A stretch of DNA of 64,000 nt from assembly GCF_039962255.1 (NCBI RefSeq), contig NZ_JAMPKY010000001.1, forward strand, positions 972,921-1,036,920, read 5' to 3'. Position numbers and translations under genes: made by a program. Numbering within the stretch: the first letter of the stretch is position 1; each line of letters starts with the position of its first letter. Below the pieces are notes generated by a model that was given only the letters and a program-made list of their open reading frames with translations, was not told the origin of the DNA and ran no database searches. Of the stretch, positions 8,478-16,864 are shown in pieces. The stretch comes from Leptolyngbya subtilissima AS-A7 (lineage in GTDB: Bacteria > Cyanobacteriota > Cyanobacteriia > Phormidesmidales > Phormidesmidaceae).

Positions 8478-9416
8478 GTGTTTTTTAGCGTTGTTACCCC
8501 CGCCTACAATCGCCAGCCCATTCTCGAAAAGTGCTTGCGTGCCCTTGAGAACCAGGTCTTTGACTCCGCCCTAATTACTGACTACGAACTGGTAGTGGTA
8601 GATGACGGCTCTACCGATGGCACGATCGAGTGGCTACAAGCCGCTGCTGCCGAGTTTCCCCACGTGCGGCTAGTGGAGCGTCACCACCAAGGGGCGGCGG
8701 CGGCCCGCAACTACGGAGTGCAGGTGGCCCAGGGAGACACTATTGTCTTTGTGGACAGCGATGTGATTATGCCGCCGGGCAGTCTCCAAGCCCACGCCCA
8801 GGCCCTAGCCGACGCCTACCAGCGGTTAGGAGACGATCGCGTATTCACCGCCGGTCGCTTGGTCAATACCAGCAACTTTGAACAGCCCACCGCCGAACCC
8901 GTCAAGGTGACGGATTTCTCCAACGCCTTTTTTGATACGGCTAACCTGGCGATCGCCCGCCACTGGCTGCTGACCGCTGGCCTGTTCGACACCGAGTTTA
9001 GCCAGTACGGCTGGGAGGATTTAGAACTGGGAGTGCGGCTCAAAAATCTGGGTGTCACTATGGTCAAAGTGCCCGAAGCCGTGGGCTACCACTACCACCC
9101 ACCCTTTTCCCTCGATCAAATTCCCAAGATGATTGACCAAGAAATTCAGCGAGGCCGCATGGGAGCGATCTTTTACCAGAAGCACCCCACCCGCGAGGTG
9201 CGCATGATGATTCAGATGACCTGGCTGCACCGACTGCTGTGGGGGCTGCTCACCGCTGGCGGGCGATTGAACGAGCGCACCATGGCCCCTCTATTGCGCT
9301 GGCTGATTGCCCAAGGCAAGCCCCGCGTGGCTTTGGAACTGGCGCGGGTGTTTCTCAACTGGTATACGGTGCAGGGGGTGTATGCCGCCTACAGCGAACT
9401 TCAGCAGCAGGGATAG
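8478..9416 (+). CDS. Family 2 glycosyltransferase
   Basis: The 312-residue protein opens directly with the GT-A fold: FFSVVTPAYNRQPILEKCLRAL, then VVDDGSTDGTIEWL, then FVDSDVIMPPGSL near residue 92, which supplies the DxD metal- and nucleotide-sugar-binding motif. GWEDLELGVRLKNLG near residue 180 is the C-terminal galactosyltransferase-like (Glyco_transf_7C) block with the ED catalytic pair. No membrane helix is apparent, so it is probably a cytoplasmic enzyme that builds a surface polysaccharide or glycolipid. The start is GTG at 8478, preceded by TTGGAGGCC, a good ribosome-binding site. The donor and acceptor sugars cannot be deduced. No other polysaccharide gene is adjacent. A TTTAGGG-type hairpin follows the stop directly. 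Confidence 0.88.
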   Translation: MFFSVVTPAYNRQPILEKCLRALENQVFDSALITDYELVVVDDGSTDGTIEWLQAAAAEFPHVRLVERHHQGAAAARNYGVQVAQGDTIVFVDSDVIMPPGSLQAHAQALADAYQRLGDDRVFTAGRLVNTSNFEQPTAEPVKVTDFSNAFFDTANLAIARHWLLTAGLFDTEFSQYGWEDLELGVRLKNLGVTMVKVPEAVGYHYHPPFSLDQIPKMIDQEIQRGRMGAIFYQKHPTREVRMMIQMTWLHRLLWGLLTAGGRLNERTMAPLLRWLIAQGKPRVALELARVFLNWYTVQGVYAAYSELQQQG

Positions 9417-9417
9417 A

Positions 9418-9486
9418 GGGTGTAGGGTTCAAGGTGTAGGGTTTAGGGTCGGTTTTTAGCCTCATACCCTAGACCCTATACCTCTT
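9418..9486. repeat. Interspersed inverted repeat, TTTAGGG-type (copy 2)
   Basis: GGTGTAGGGTTCAAGGTG and TAGGGTTTAGGGTC on the left pair with ATACCCTAGACCCTATACC on the right, giving a hairpin between the convergent glycosyltransferase gene and the small membrane protein gene. It shares its core sequence with the elements at 964-1080 and 61021-61105. A terminator role is plausible from position. Confidence 0.7.
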
Positions 9487-9691
9487 ACATCAGCCACATT
9501 TCAGCAGCACTGGCGATCGCCATCGCCAGCATCCCAACTGCCAGATATTGCATCAGGGGCGGCTTAGCTTGCCGCTGTCGCTCAGTAGAGCGCAGGGCAC
9601 CGTAGATGTGGGGTGCTCCGATCAGAAAGAAGAACAGTTGGAGGATGTCGACCTTCCGCCGCTCCAGCGTGAAATCGGATTGGGGGTGCAT
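9485..9691 (-). CDS. Small two-span membrane protein
   Basis: A 68-residue product with two hydrophobic segments (about residues 17-34 and 46-67) separated by a basic loop RSTERQRQAKP. I do not recognise the family. The start at 9691 is chosen because AAAGGAG lies eight bases upstream in the minus-strand sense. An in-frame extension upstream of this is open but unlikely to be translated. The second helix ends in EMWLM at the very C-terminus. The gene converges with the glycosyltransferase gene, and its stop lies within the hairpin element at 9418-9486. Confidence 0.6.
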   Translation of the reverse strand: MHPQSDFTLERRKVDILQLFFFLIGAPHIYGALRSTERQRQAKPPLMQYLAVGMLAMAIASAAEMWLM

Positions 9692-10066
9692 CGGAAACTC
9701 TCCTTTGAGGTTGGCACTAAACGTTGGCCGTCGTGACCAGGCCCAATGTAACACAGCATTAAAAAATGTTGTGTTATGTCGCAACATGATCGTCTAAGCT
9801 TTCACCCCAAGGACAGATCTATGGCAGAAGAACGAAAATAGAAGAGAAAAAAGTGAAAAAATGGCTGATAGGCTTGAGTTTTGGCATTTTTGGCTTTCCT
9901 AATTCAGAATTCACCTGTTGTCGCAGAAATTTGCAGTCAGCTTTGATTAAGCTCAATCGCAGAGCGGAAGTATCCGTAGCGCTGTCGTCCGGCTCTATAA
10001 GCGGCTTGACCGGTGAACCTGTAGGAGTTTAGAGCCGGATTGCTTGCTGCTGGAAGCAGTGTCTCC
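9692..10066. other. Intergenic region with a 9-bp perfect stem
   Basis: These 375 bases hold no coding frame I would defend. At 9989-9997 and 10030-10038 there is a perfect inverted repeat, CCGGCTCTA/TAGAGCCGG, with a 32-base loop. A second small stem, CTGCT/AGCAG, follows at about 10046-10058, just before the end of the convergent-side SGNH hydrolase gene. It could be the terminator of the minus-strand gene's opposite neighbour or part of a small RNA. No T-run follows it. Confidence 0.35.
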
Positions 10067-11062
10067 TCACCACAGATCGCTCAGAGGCTCATGGGTGGAT
10101 GGCAGGGCTGAGTCGGAAGGACGGTTCCAAAGTTCGAGCAGGAGCTTAGCCAAGGCTTGGCTCACCCAGTCGTTGCCCTCGGGGCTGAGGTGAATGTGGT
10201 CGAAGTAGAGCTGTTCATGGGCCGTCTGCTGAAACAGGGGCAGACCGTCGAGGTAGGGAATCCCTTCGTTTTGAGCAAAGACGGTGAGGCGCTGGCGGGC
10301 CACCAATTCGTAGTCGCGGGGGCCATCGGGATCAAGCTCGCGGCGCAGGGGAGTCATGGCGATCGCCAGTCGCCCGCCCGCATCTTGCACCACCTGGTTG
10401 AGCTGGCGTAGGGCCTCTAGGTTGACCCCCACGCGATCGCCGCCTTGGTCATGCAGCGCTTGCAGGGCGGGGCTGGGGGTATAGCTAAGCCGACGCTGGA
10501 CCACCTCCCACAGGGCCAGGGGCGGACGGCGGATGGGGTAGGCGGGGTTGCGTCCCAGTTCGTAGCTGTTAGGGGCGATCGCAAACAGATCGTCAGTATT
10601 TAGCACCACCAGCACCAACTGGGCCTCAAAGGTGCCAAACCGCAGCAGATAGCCCAGCTCGTTGCGCGGCCCCCAAGAGTTGGCCGAGGCGTTGAGCACC
10701 TCCACCGATTGCACCCCTGGCGGCTGTAGGTCAGCTAACGCCTGCTGCACCTTGACCGACAGCAGCTCGCTTTGATCGGTCCACCAGCCGCCGTTGACAA
10801 TGGAATCGCCCACCATCAACACCCGTAGGGCATCGGTCGGGCGTTGGGGAGCCACCGCTGGCCCCCGCATCGAATATTGGTTAATTTCAATGCGGTTGCC
10901 CCGCCGCCGCAGATTTTGGTTGGGGGCCAGGCGGTAGCCGGTACGGGCATCGGCGACATAGAGGGGTGGGTTGCCCAGGCCATAGCGCACCCGCAGCAGC
11001 AGCTCGGCGATCGCGATCGCCAACACCCCAATTCCCAACGCCCAGAGCAAAATTTTGATCAA
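10067..11062 (-). CDS. Membrane-anchored SGNH/GDSL-family hydrolase
   Basis: The protein starts with one hydrophobic helix (residues 3-24), which probably anchors it to the membrane with the catalytic domain outside. The SGNH blocks are all visible. Block I is VLMVGDSIVNGG with Ser87. Block III is NASANSWGPRNE with Asn. Block V is FDHIHLSPEGN with Asp288 and His291, which complete the triad. The family removes acyl or acetyl groups from lipids, polysaccharides or peptidoglycan. The substrate is not evident here. Surface polysaccharide deacetylation is a reasonable guess for an anchored SGNH protein. The gene is single, with 199 bases to the next minus-strand gene upstream of it. Confidence 0.85.
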   Translation of the reverse strand: MIKILLWALGIGVLAIAIAELLLRVRYGLGNPPLYVADARTGYRLAPNQNLRRRGNRIEINQYSMRGPAVAPQRPTDALRVLMVGDSIVNGGWWTDQSELLSVKVQQALADLQPPGVQSVEVLNASANSWGPRNELGYLLRFGTFEAQLVLVVLNTDDLFAIAPNSYELGRNPAYPIRRPPLALWEVVQRRLSYTPSPALQALHDQGGDRVGVNLEALRQLNQVVQDAGGRLAIAMTPLRRELDPDGPRDYELVARQRLTVFAQNEGIPYLDGLPLFQQTAHEQLYFDHIHLSPEGNDWVSQALAKLLLELWNRPSDSALPSTHEPLSDLW

Positions 11063-11261
11063 GGTTGCCCCTATTGCAGCACCACATTTTAGTCACATTC
11101 CCCAGGGTTGTGGCAGGGGATGGGGCGATCGCGCTTCAGGTAGGCTGGCCAGATAAACTCTGTAATGCTAACTACTCGGGAGAAATCGTGCTCACTGTTG
11201 GGCGATCGAGAACAAAAACTGGCCGTTTCAAATCACCTTCAGCGGCAGTCATTGACGAGCG

Positions 11262-14132
11262 CTATTCCACCAGTTCGCGGAACCAGTTGTCGCTCCAGAG
11301 TTCATCAAAGGCAGGCTCGGTACGAGCTTCTTCGCGGTAGTCGGGATCGAGGCGCACTGCCTGCTGTAGCGCTTCCATGGCATTGTCGAACTGGCGTTGA
11401 AGGGCGTAGCAGAGGGCCTTGTGATAGTGGGCCTTGGGATAGTCGGGGTCAAGGGCGATCGCTCGATCAAAGCTCTTAATCGCATCCTCATCGCGCCCCA
11501 GTTTCACCAGGGCCAGGCCCCGATTATCCCAGCCCTTAGGAGCGTCAGGGTTGAAGCGGGTGGCTTTGTCAAAGCTGGCCAGAGCATCGTCGTAGCGCTC
11601 TAGCTCAATCAGCGACAGACCCCGATTGAGCCAGGCGATCGCATCGTTGGCCTGGTACTCCACCGCCTTGTCAAAGGAGTTAAACGCCTCCTCGTGCTGT
11701 TGCAAAATGCCGTAGGACACGCCTCGGTTAACCCAGGCTTCGTGATATTCGGGGTGAATCTCTAGCGCTCGGTCAAAGGCGGCGATCGCATCTTCGCGGC
11801 GCTTGAGGCGGCTCAGAACCATGCCCCGGTTGAGCCAGGCCTTGGCGTCATCGGGGGTAATTTCGGTGAGCTGGTCAAATACCCCCAGGGCGTCTTCGTG
11901 GCGGCGCAGCTCCCGCAAAATAAGCCCCTTTTGCAGCAGTGCCACGGTGTGTTTAGGCTCTAGCTCTAGGGCATGGTCGAGGGAATCGATCGCCCCCTCC
12001 AGCTGCTCTAGCGCCTGCTGGGCTGTAGCTCGGTTGAGCCACACCTGGGTGTTGACCGGCTGAATGTCGAGGGCTTTGTCATACTCGGCCACCGCCAGGG
12101 CATAGTCGCCGTCAGCCAGATAGCGATCGCCCCGGCCAATATATTCATCGGCGGTGAGAAACAGCTGGGGTCGGTTGGTCTCGAGCCGACCAATCTTGTC
12201 GGTAATCGTTTCGAACTGCTGCCGCGCCTCGCTCATAAACGAGTCGGCCAGGTACTGGGGCGACACTTCGCCCAGGCGGCGCATAATCTCGTCTTTTTGG
12301 TGCTGGGCTTCTGCCTGGATGGCCTCTAGCCGCACCCGGTAGCTCTGCTGTAAATCGCCCAAACGACCCAGGCTAACCTCGCGCCCGGCCTCAATATCGG
12401 CCTCCAATCGGGCAAAGCGCTCCGCCATTTCGGCCATCAGCCCGTCGAGCTGGGTGCGGGCCGCCGCCTCGCGCTCGGCGGTGGTGCTGCCCAAAGTAGC
12501 CAAATCTTCGCTGAGGCGGGCATCGAAGGTGTCGATTTTGTCGAGGATGCGATCGCGGCGGGTAAAGATAGTGCCACGTACCTGATTGAGCTGCTCGGCA
12601 AAGGCCGCTTCCATCGCCCGCAGACCGTCGAGCACCTGGAGCTGCTGCTCCCCTGCCGCCTCTTGCAGCACCCGCACCTGCTGGCGAAAGGCGTTGGCGG
12701 TGCCCTCCACATCGGCCAGCAGCGTCGATCGCTGAATTTCGGCCTCGGTGGCCATCTGGCTGAGCTGACCCTGCAACGTCTGGGCCGTGCGCTGAAAGTC
12801 GTCGAGGGTGTTTTGCTGGCGAGCATCTACCTCGGCGCGGGTAGCCGTAAAGCGCTCCAGGGCCTCATCCGCCGCGCGGCGCAGGTCGCCCAGCAGCATA
12901 TCCTGCTGCTTCTGAATATCGATCTTCAGGCCACCAAACTGAGCCAAAAACTCGTCGGCCTGACGGCGCAGATCAGCCAAGATGCGACTGCGCTGACCAT
13001 CCACTTCACTGCGCAAGTTGGCAAACCGCTGGGTAAATTCGTCGATGGAGCGCTGAATGGTTTGCAACGCCAAGTCGCGCTCTCCTAGGGCACTCACTTG
13101 CAGATCGCCCAGCTGGCGGCTGATCTCCTCGGTTTGGGTTTGCAGACGAGTGAGACTGCCCTGGCGCAGTGCCTCTAGGGCCTCGGCAATGGTGGCGGCC
13201 TGGCGCTCAACCTGGTCGCTAGCCTGGGTGGTGAGCTGCTGGCGCAGGTCGGCTAGGGCCACCATGACGCGATCGCGCTCTTCCTGCATCGCTAGGGTCA
13301 TCGTGCCCATTTGGTCAGCAAAGCTGGTTTCGGCGTTGCCGATCTTTTGCAGCACCGCATCCTGATGCACTTCTACATCGCTGCGCAGTCGGTTCACATC
13401 GCGCAAAAAGCCGGTCTGATTTTCTTCGAGGGTGCGAAACACGACGTCGCGCTGAAGCTGCGTGTCTTTGCGCAGGGTGGTGATTTCGTCATCGGCGGTC
13501 GCCCGCAGCCCGGTCAAGTGACCCACGAAGTTGGCCTCGGTCGACTCTAGCTTCACCTGCAAATCGCTCAGGGTCGACTGCCAATCGTTGATTGTGCGCG
13601 CTTTGAATTCCGCCAGGTCATCCACCAGCCGATTGAGCACCTGCTTTTTGGTTACCGCTTCTTCTTGGAAGCGATCGGTACGGCTGTCTAACTCGGCGGC
13701 GCGCTCTTTCGCCTGATTGAGAATGTAGTCGAGGTCGCGGGTGGCCGTTTGAATTTTGGTTTCTAAATCGGTGATGTCGTTGATTTGGTTGCGCACAACG
13801 ACAGAGACTTCTTGAATCACCGATCGCCGCATCAGCCACAGCATTACCACGCCAACGCTGAGCAGCAGCAGCAGCGTGCCCAACATGACAAAAAATAGAG
13901 TGGTGGCGCGACGAAAGGCTAGATCGGCCTCAGTGCTCAGCCGTTCTAGCTCGGCGGTGGTCGCCGTCTGGGCCAGCAGCATTGGTTCTGAGGCTTGGGC
14001 AACGAGTTGAGGCTTGGCTTGTTGAGAATCTTGCGCGATCGCAGGCCGCACCACCCCGCCGCTGATCAACATCAGCGCCAGCAGCAATAGGGGTCGGGGA
14101 ACATCGGCCAGGGAACGCATGGGCTGCCTCAT
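11262..14132 (-). CDS. Membrane-anchored coiled-coil protein with C-terminal TPR array
   Basis: The 956-residue product has a signal-like N-terminus (LLLLALMLISGG, about residues 15-32) and a second, strong membrane segment (TTLFFVMLGTLLLLLSVGVVMLWLM, about residues 77-101). Then comes a coiled coil from about 110 to 640, rich in Ala, Gln, Arg, Glu and Leu with LRQ/ADLR repeats, like apolipoprotein or methyl-accepting rod segments. Residues 650-930 form about eight tetratricopeptide repeats (pattern WLNRGxxLxxLxRxxDAIAxFDKALEI). The TPRs should bind partner proteins, and the rod sets them away from the membrane. No enzymatic domain is seen. It may be a scaffold for an envelope or secretion complex. 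A hairpin that covers a possible ribosome-binding site lies just upstream (14140-14157). Confidence 0.8.
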   Translation of the reverse strand: MRQPMRSLADVPRPLLLLALMLISGGVVRPAIAQDSQQAKPQLVAQASEPMLLAQTATTAELERLSTEADLAFRRATTLFFVMLGTLLLLLSVGVVMLWLMRRSVIQEVSVVVRNQINDITDLETKIQTATRDLDYILNQAKERAAELDSRTDRFQEEAVTKKQVLNRLVDDLAEFKARTINDWQSTLSDLQVKLESTEANFVGHLTGLRATADDEITTLRKDTQLQRDVVFRTLEENQTGFLRDVNRLRSDVEVHQDAVLQKIGNAETSFADQMGTMTLAMQEERDRVMVALADLRQQLTTQASDQVERQAATIAEALEALRQGSLTRLQTQTEEISRQLGDLQVSALGERDLALQTIQRSIDEFTQRFANLRSEVDGQRSRILADLRRQADEFLAQFGGLKIDIQKQQDMLLGDLRRAADEALERFTATRAEVDARQQNTLDDFQRTAQTLQGQLSQMATEAEIQRSTLLADVEGTANAFRQQVRVLQEAAGEQQLQVLDGLRAMEAAFAEQLNQVRGTIFTRRDRILDKIDTFDARLSEDLATLGSTTAEREAAARTQLDGLMAEMAERFARLEADIEAGREVSLGRLGDLQQSYRVRLEAIQAEAQHQKDEIMRRLGEVSPQYLADSFMSEARQQFETITDKIGRLETNRPQLFLTADEYIGRGDRYLADGDYALAVAEYDKALDIQPVNTQVWLNRATAQQALEQLEGAIDSLDHALELEPKHTVALLQKGLILRELRRHEDALGVFDQLTEITPDDAKAWLNRGMVLSRLKRREDAIAAFDRALEIHPEYHEAWVNRGVSYGILQQHEEAFNSFDKAVEYQANDAIAWLNRGLSLIELERYDDALASFDKATRFNPDAPKGWDNRGLALVKLGRDEDAIKSFDRAIALDPDYPKAHYHKALCYALQRQFDNAMEALQQAVRLDPDYREEARTEPAFDELWSDNWFRELVE

Positions 14133-14139
14133 CAGGACT

Positions 14140-14157
14140 GTCCTAATGGAATAGGAC
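14140..14157 (-). promoter_or_regulatory. Short inverted repeat just upstream of the TPR gene
   Basis: GTCCTA and TAGGAC form a perfect 6-bp inverted repeat with a 6-base spacer, eight bases before the start codon at 14132. In the minus-strand transcript the AGGAC of one arm is the best Shine-Dalgarno candidate, so the hairpin could mask it. Alternatively it is a protein-binding half-site pair. Seen in sequence; the role is inference. Confidence 0.3.
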
Positions 14158-14237
14158 TAGGATACCTGATACTTCAAAGGGTTAGGGCAGGGGCAGGCAA
14201 CATTTGGCTGGGGGTTTACTGGCCACTAGTGGCCTTT

Positions 14238-14771
14238 CTAACGGCCATAGTTGTAGCCGTTGGGCAAAATTGTCGTACCGTCGCAGCGGCTCTCGACCAG
14301 GTCGGCCCCCGTTGCCCGAAACAGGTTACACCGGCTGAGGTTGGCACCGCTAAGGCTGGCACCGCTAAGGCTGGCTCCACTGAGACTAGCCCCTTCTAAA
14401 TTGGCGGCACTGAGGTTAGCACCGCGCAGATCGGCCCCGCTGAGGTTGGCCCCACGCAGGTCGGCTTCACACAGACTGGCCCCGCGCAGATCGGCACGAC
14501 CTAGATCAGCCCCGGTCAGCAGTGCGGCTTGCAGGTCGGCCCCGTAGAGGTTGACGTCGCCCAAATGGGCCTTTACTAAGCTCGCGCCCCCCAGTTTGGC
14601 CCCGCTGAGATTGCTGTAGGGAATGTAGCTCTCGTCTAGACAGCTACCCTGCAAGTCGATCTGACGCAAATCTACTTCGAACAATTCAGCCCCGGTCAAA
14701 TCGATCGCTGCAAAGCATCGCTGACCGTTTTGGTATGCCGCCAGCAGGGCATCTTTTGTAAGTCGATCCAT
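14238..14771 (-). CDS. Pentapeptide repeat protein
   Basis: From the ATG at 14771 the product is 177 residues. After about 20 residues it becomes a run of A(D/N)LxG pentapeptides (for example [20 protein letters not shown]), continuing to about residue 165. Such proteins fold as a right-handed quadrilateral beta-helix. It has no signal peptide or membrane helix, so it is cytoplasmic or lumenal by another route. The short C-terminal tail [15 protein letters not shown] is a common end for this family in cyanobacteria. The frame extends to a TTG at 14816, which I consider less likely as a start. The function of most cyanobacterial pentapeptide proteins is unknown. Repeats of GGCTGGCACCGCTAA type in the DNA reflect the protein repeats. 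Confidence 0.88.
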   Translation of the reverse strand: MDRLTKDALLAAYQNGQRCFAAIDLTGAELFEVDLRQIDLQGSCLDESYIPYSNLSGAKLGGASLVKAHLGDVNLYGADLQAALLTGADLGRADLRGASLCEADLRGANLSGADLRGANLSAANLEGASLSGASLSGASLSGANLSRCNLFRATGADLVESRCDGTTILPNGYNYGR

Positions 14772-14835
14772 CGCTGTTGCTGAAATCAGGCTGTAAGCCT
14801 GAGTATTTGTGCTCAACTAAACGTCACCTGCCAAT

Positions 14836-14847
14836 GTAAACGTTTAC
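14836..14847. promoter_or_regulatory. Perfect 12-bp palindrome GTAAACGTTTAC
   Basis: GTAAACGTTTAC is perfectly palindromic with a central CG, the shape of a LacI/GalR-type operator. It lies 65 bases upstream of the pentapeptide-repeat start codon at 14771. No LacI-family gene is in the window. The role is inference. Confidence 0.35.
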
Positions 14848-14928
14848 GTTTCGCAACATGAGCGCGTTAAGCTTCTCTTCAGGTTTTTAGCGCTGGTTTG
14901 CTTGTTCGACAGGGGCTGATCTCGCTCT

Positions 14929-15147
14929 TTAAGCTTCTTCCACTGAGCTGTTGTGTTTGGCCGTCCGGATCTCAGGACTCAAACCTTTGATGGTACCGAC
15001 AGGCTTCAGCTGACGTAGCGTTTTCCCAGGAGCATGCCACGGATCGTTTTGAAGTCGTGCTGACCTGGTACTTAGCACTTGGCTAGATGCTGACTGCCCA
15101 TCGGCAAGATGCTCGATTGGGAGAGTCGCCGGGGGCAGCGATCCCAT
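14929..15147 (-). CDS. Doubtful small open frame
   Basis: An ATG at 15147, preceded by AGGAAAAGC on the minus strand, opens a 72-codon frame ending in SSVEEA. Composition is ordinary and no domain, signal or membrane segment is seen. It lies alone in the 470-base gap between the pentapeptide gene and the divergent SagB-like gene. It may simply be chance; I list it because the start has a usable ribosome-binding site and the gap is otherwise unexplained. Confidence 0.25.
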   Translation of the reverse strand: MGSLPPATLPIEHLADGQSASSQVLSTRSARLQNDPWHAPGKTLRQLKPVGTIKGLSPEIRTAKHNSSVEEA

Positions 15148-15242
15148 GCTTTTCCTGTAGGCTACACTGATCACACCTGCCCGGCGCGGCCCGCGATGGC
15201 CCTTTGGGTCGGCCTTTGATCATCGCACCCTCCCCTCCGGCC

Positions 15243-16790
15243 ATGCCCGACGCCCTGGTTTCCATCGCCCAGCACTACCACAGCCGTACCAAGTACGACC
15301 CCGACACCCTTGAGTCGAAGGCACGGCCCCTCGACTACAGTCGCCAGCCCACTCCTTTCAAGACCTACCGGGTGGGGACCGAGATTGACCTCAAACCCTA
15401 TATAGACGAGAGCAACCCGCCGGAGCCAGACAGCGAGCGGGTCGATTGGATGCGATTGTCGCGGCTGCTGATCAACGCCTACGGGCTGACGGCCAAGTTT
15501 CCGACTGCCACGGGGCAGACCTTTTACCTGCGATCGGCCCCCTCGGCGGGAGGGCTGTATCCGGCGGAGATCTATATTATTTCGCGTGGTACTCGGCTGC
15601 TGCCAGCGGGGCTCTACAACTACCAGGCCCGCAGCCACAGCCTCTGGCGCTACTGGGATGACCACGGCTGGCAGAATTTACAGCGGGCTTGCTTTTGGCA
15701 CCCAGCACTGGAGGCCACCCATTTAGCCCTGGTGGTGACGGGGGTGTTCTACCGTTCCGCCTGGCGCTACCAAGACCGAGCCTACCGCCGCATTTGCCTT
15801 GATGTGGGCCATCTATTGGGCAATCTGGAGCTGGCTTGCGCCCTGGTTGACTATCGCCCCCACCTGGTGGCCAGCTTTGCTGACGAGGCTGTGGCTGAGC
15901 TGCTCTACATCGACGCCACCCAGGAGGGAGCGTTGGCGGTACTGCCCCTGGCCGACCTGCTGCTGGTGGAGCAAAACTTGCCCTGTGCCCAGGTGGCCTT
16001 TGCTACGTCACCCCAGACCCAGTTCCCATCGGTGCCCGATGGAGAACTGCTGAGTTATTTTCACCAGGCGACTGCCATTGCCCCCACCGCCGATGTGCCC
16101 CCGTGGGCGATGCGCCCCACGGGCGATACCCCCCAGCCCGCTGATACCCTCGAAGATAAGTACAACTTGCCCTTTGGGTTGCGGGTGCCCACTACTACCG
16201 CCTCGATCGCCTGGGGACCCCAGCTAGAAGAGCTAGAGATCACGGTATTCAAACGGCGATCGACCCGGCGCTACACCGGTGGTTCAATTTCCCTAGAGGC
16301 GCTGAGGCTATTGCTCGACTTTACCTACCAGCCCCACCATTATTCTAACCAGGGGCTTGACCCCGACCCCGACTACTGCGATCGCAGCCTGGTGCATACT
16401 TTCGTGGTGGCCTGCGGAGTCGAGGGGCTTGACGATGGCTGCTACTACTATGCTCCCCGCAGTGAAGAGCTGCGCCAGGTGCGCTTTAAAAACTTTCGCC
16501 GCGAGCTGCACTACCTCTGTCTGGGGCAAGAGCTGGGCCGCGATGCCGCCGCCGTGGTGTTTCACACCGCTGACCTAGCGGGAGCGGTGGCGGCCTACGG
16601 CGATCGCGTCTATCGCTATCTGCACCTAGATGCCGGACACCTGGGTCAGCGGCTCAATCTGGCCGCCGTCCGGCTGGGGCTAGGGGTGAGCGGCATCGGC
16701 GGCTTTTTCGACGACCAAGTCAATGAGGTGTTGGGCATTCCACCCGACGAAGCGGTGATTTATGTGACTACTTTGGGGCAGCCAGGATAG
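15243..16790 (+). CDS. Two-domain SagB/ThcOx-type nitroreductase-fold oxidoreductase
   Basis: The 515-residue protein contains two copies of the FMN-dependent nitroreductase fold. The N-terminal signature YHSRTKYDP and the block RSAPSAGGLYPAEIYI (about residues 85-115) mark the first SagB-type domain. The second starts at FKRRSTRRYTGGSISLEAL (near 335) and ends with GIPPDEAVIYVTTLGQPG. SagB-like proteins oxidise azolines to azoles in peptide natural products such as streptolysin S and cyanobactin-type compounds. Standalone versions of unknown function are common in cyanobacteria. No precursor peptide, YcaO cyclodehydratase or protease lies nearby, so a RiPP role is not supported. The start at 15243 gives the conserved N-terminus; 13 further codons upstream are open. 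Confidence 0.85.
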   Translation: MPDALVSIAQHYHSRTKYDPDTLESKARPLDYSRQPTPFKTYRVGTEIDLKPYIDESNPPEPDSERVDWMRLSRLLINAYGLTAKFPTATGQTFYLRSAPSAGGLYPAEIYIISRGTRLLPAGLYNYQARSHSLWRYWDDHGWQNLQRACFWHPALEATHLALVVTGVFYRSAWRYQDRAYRRICLDVGHLLGNLELACALVDYRPHLVASFADEAVAELLYIDATQEGALAVLPLADLLLVEQNLPCAQVAFATSPQTQFPSVPDGELLSYFHQATAIAPTADVPPWAMRPTGDTPQPADTLEDKYNLPFGLRVPTTTASIAWGPQLEELEITVFKRRSTRRYTGGSISLEALRLLLDFTYQPHHYSNQGLDPDPDYCDRSLVHTFVVACGVEGLDDGCYYYAPRSEELRQVRFKNFRRELHYLCLGQELGRDAAAVVFHTADLAGAVAAYGDRVYRYLHLDAGHLGQRLNLAAVRLGLGVSGIGGFFDDQVNEVLGIPPDEAVIYVTTLGQPG

Positions 16791-16864
16791 TCAAGGTAGT
16801 TTAAACAGTAGATCGATCATCCCTTAGAGTTGATTGTTGCTCTGCTCAGTTGTGGCGTTGTGCT

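Noticed and set aside
9989..10058. Stem-loop region considered as a tRNA or signal recognition particle RNA
   Set aside because: Only one 9-bp stem and a small second stem are present; no T-loop GTTCRA motif, no anticodon arm and no conserved SRP GGAAG/AGCAG asymmetric loop in the right arrangement.
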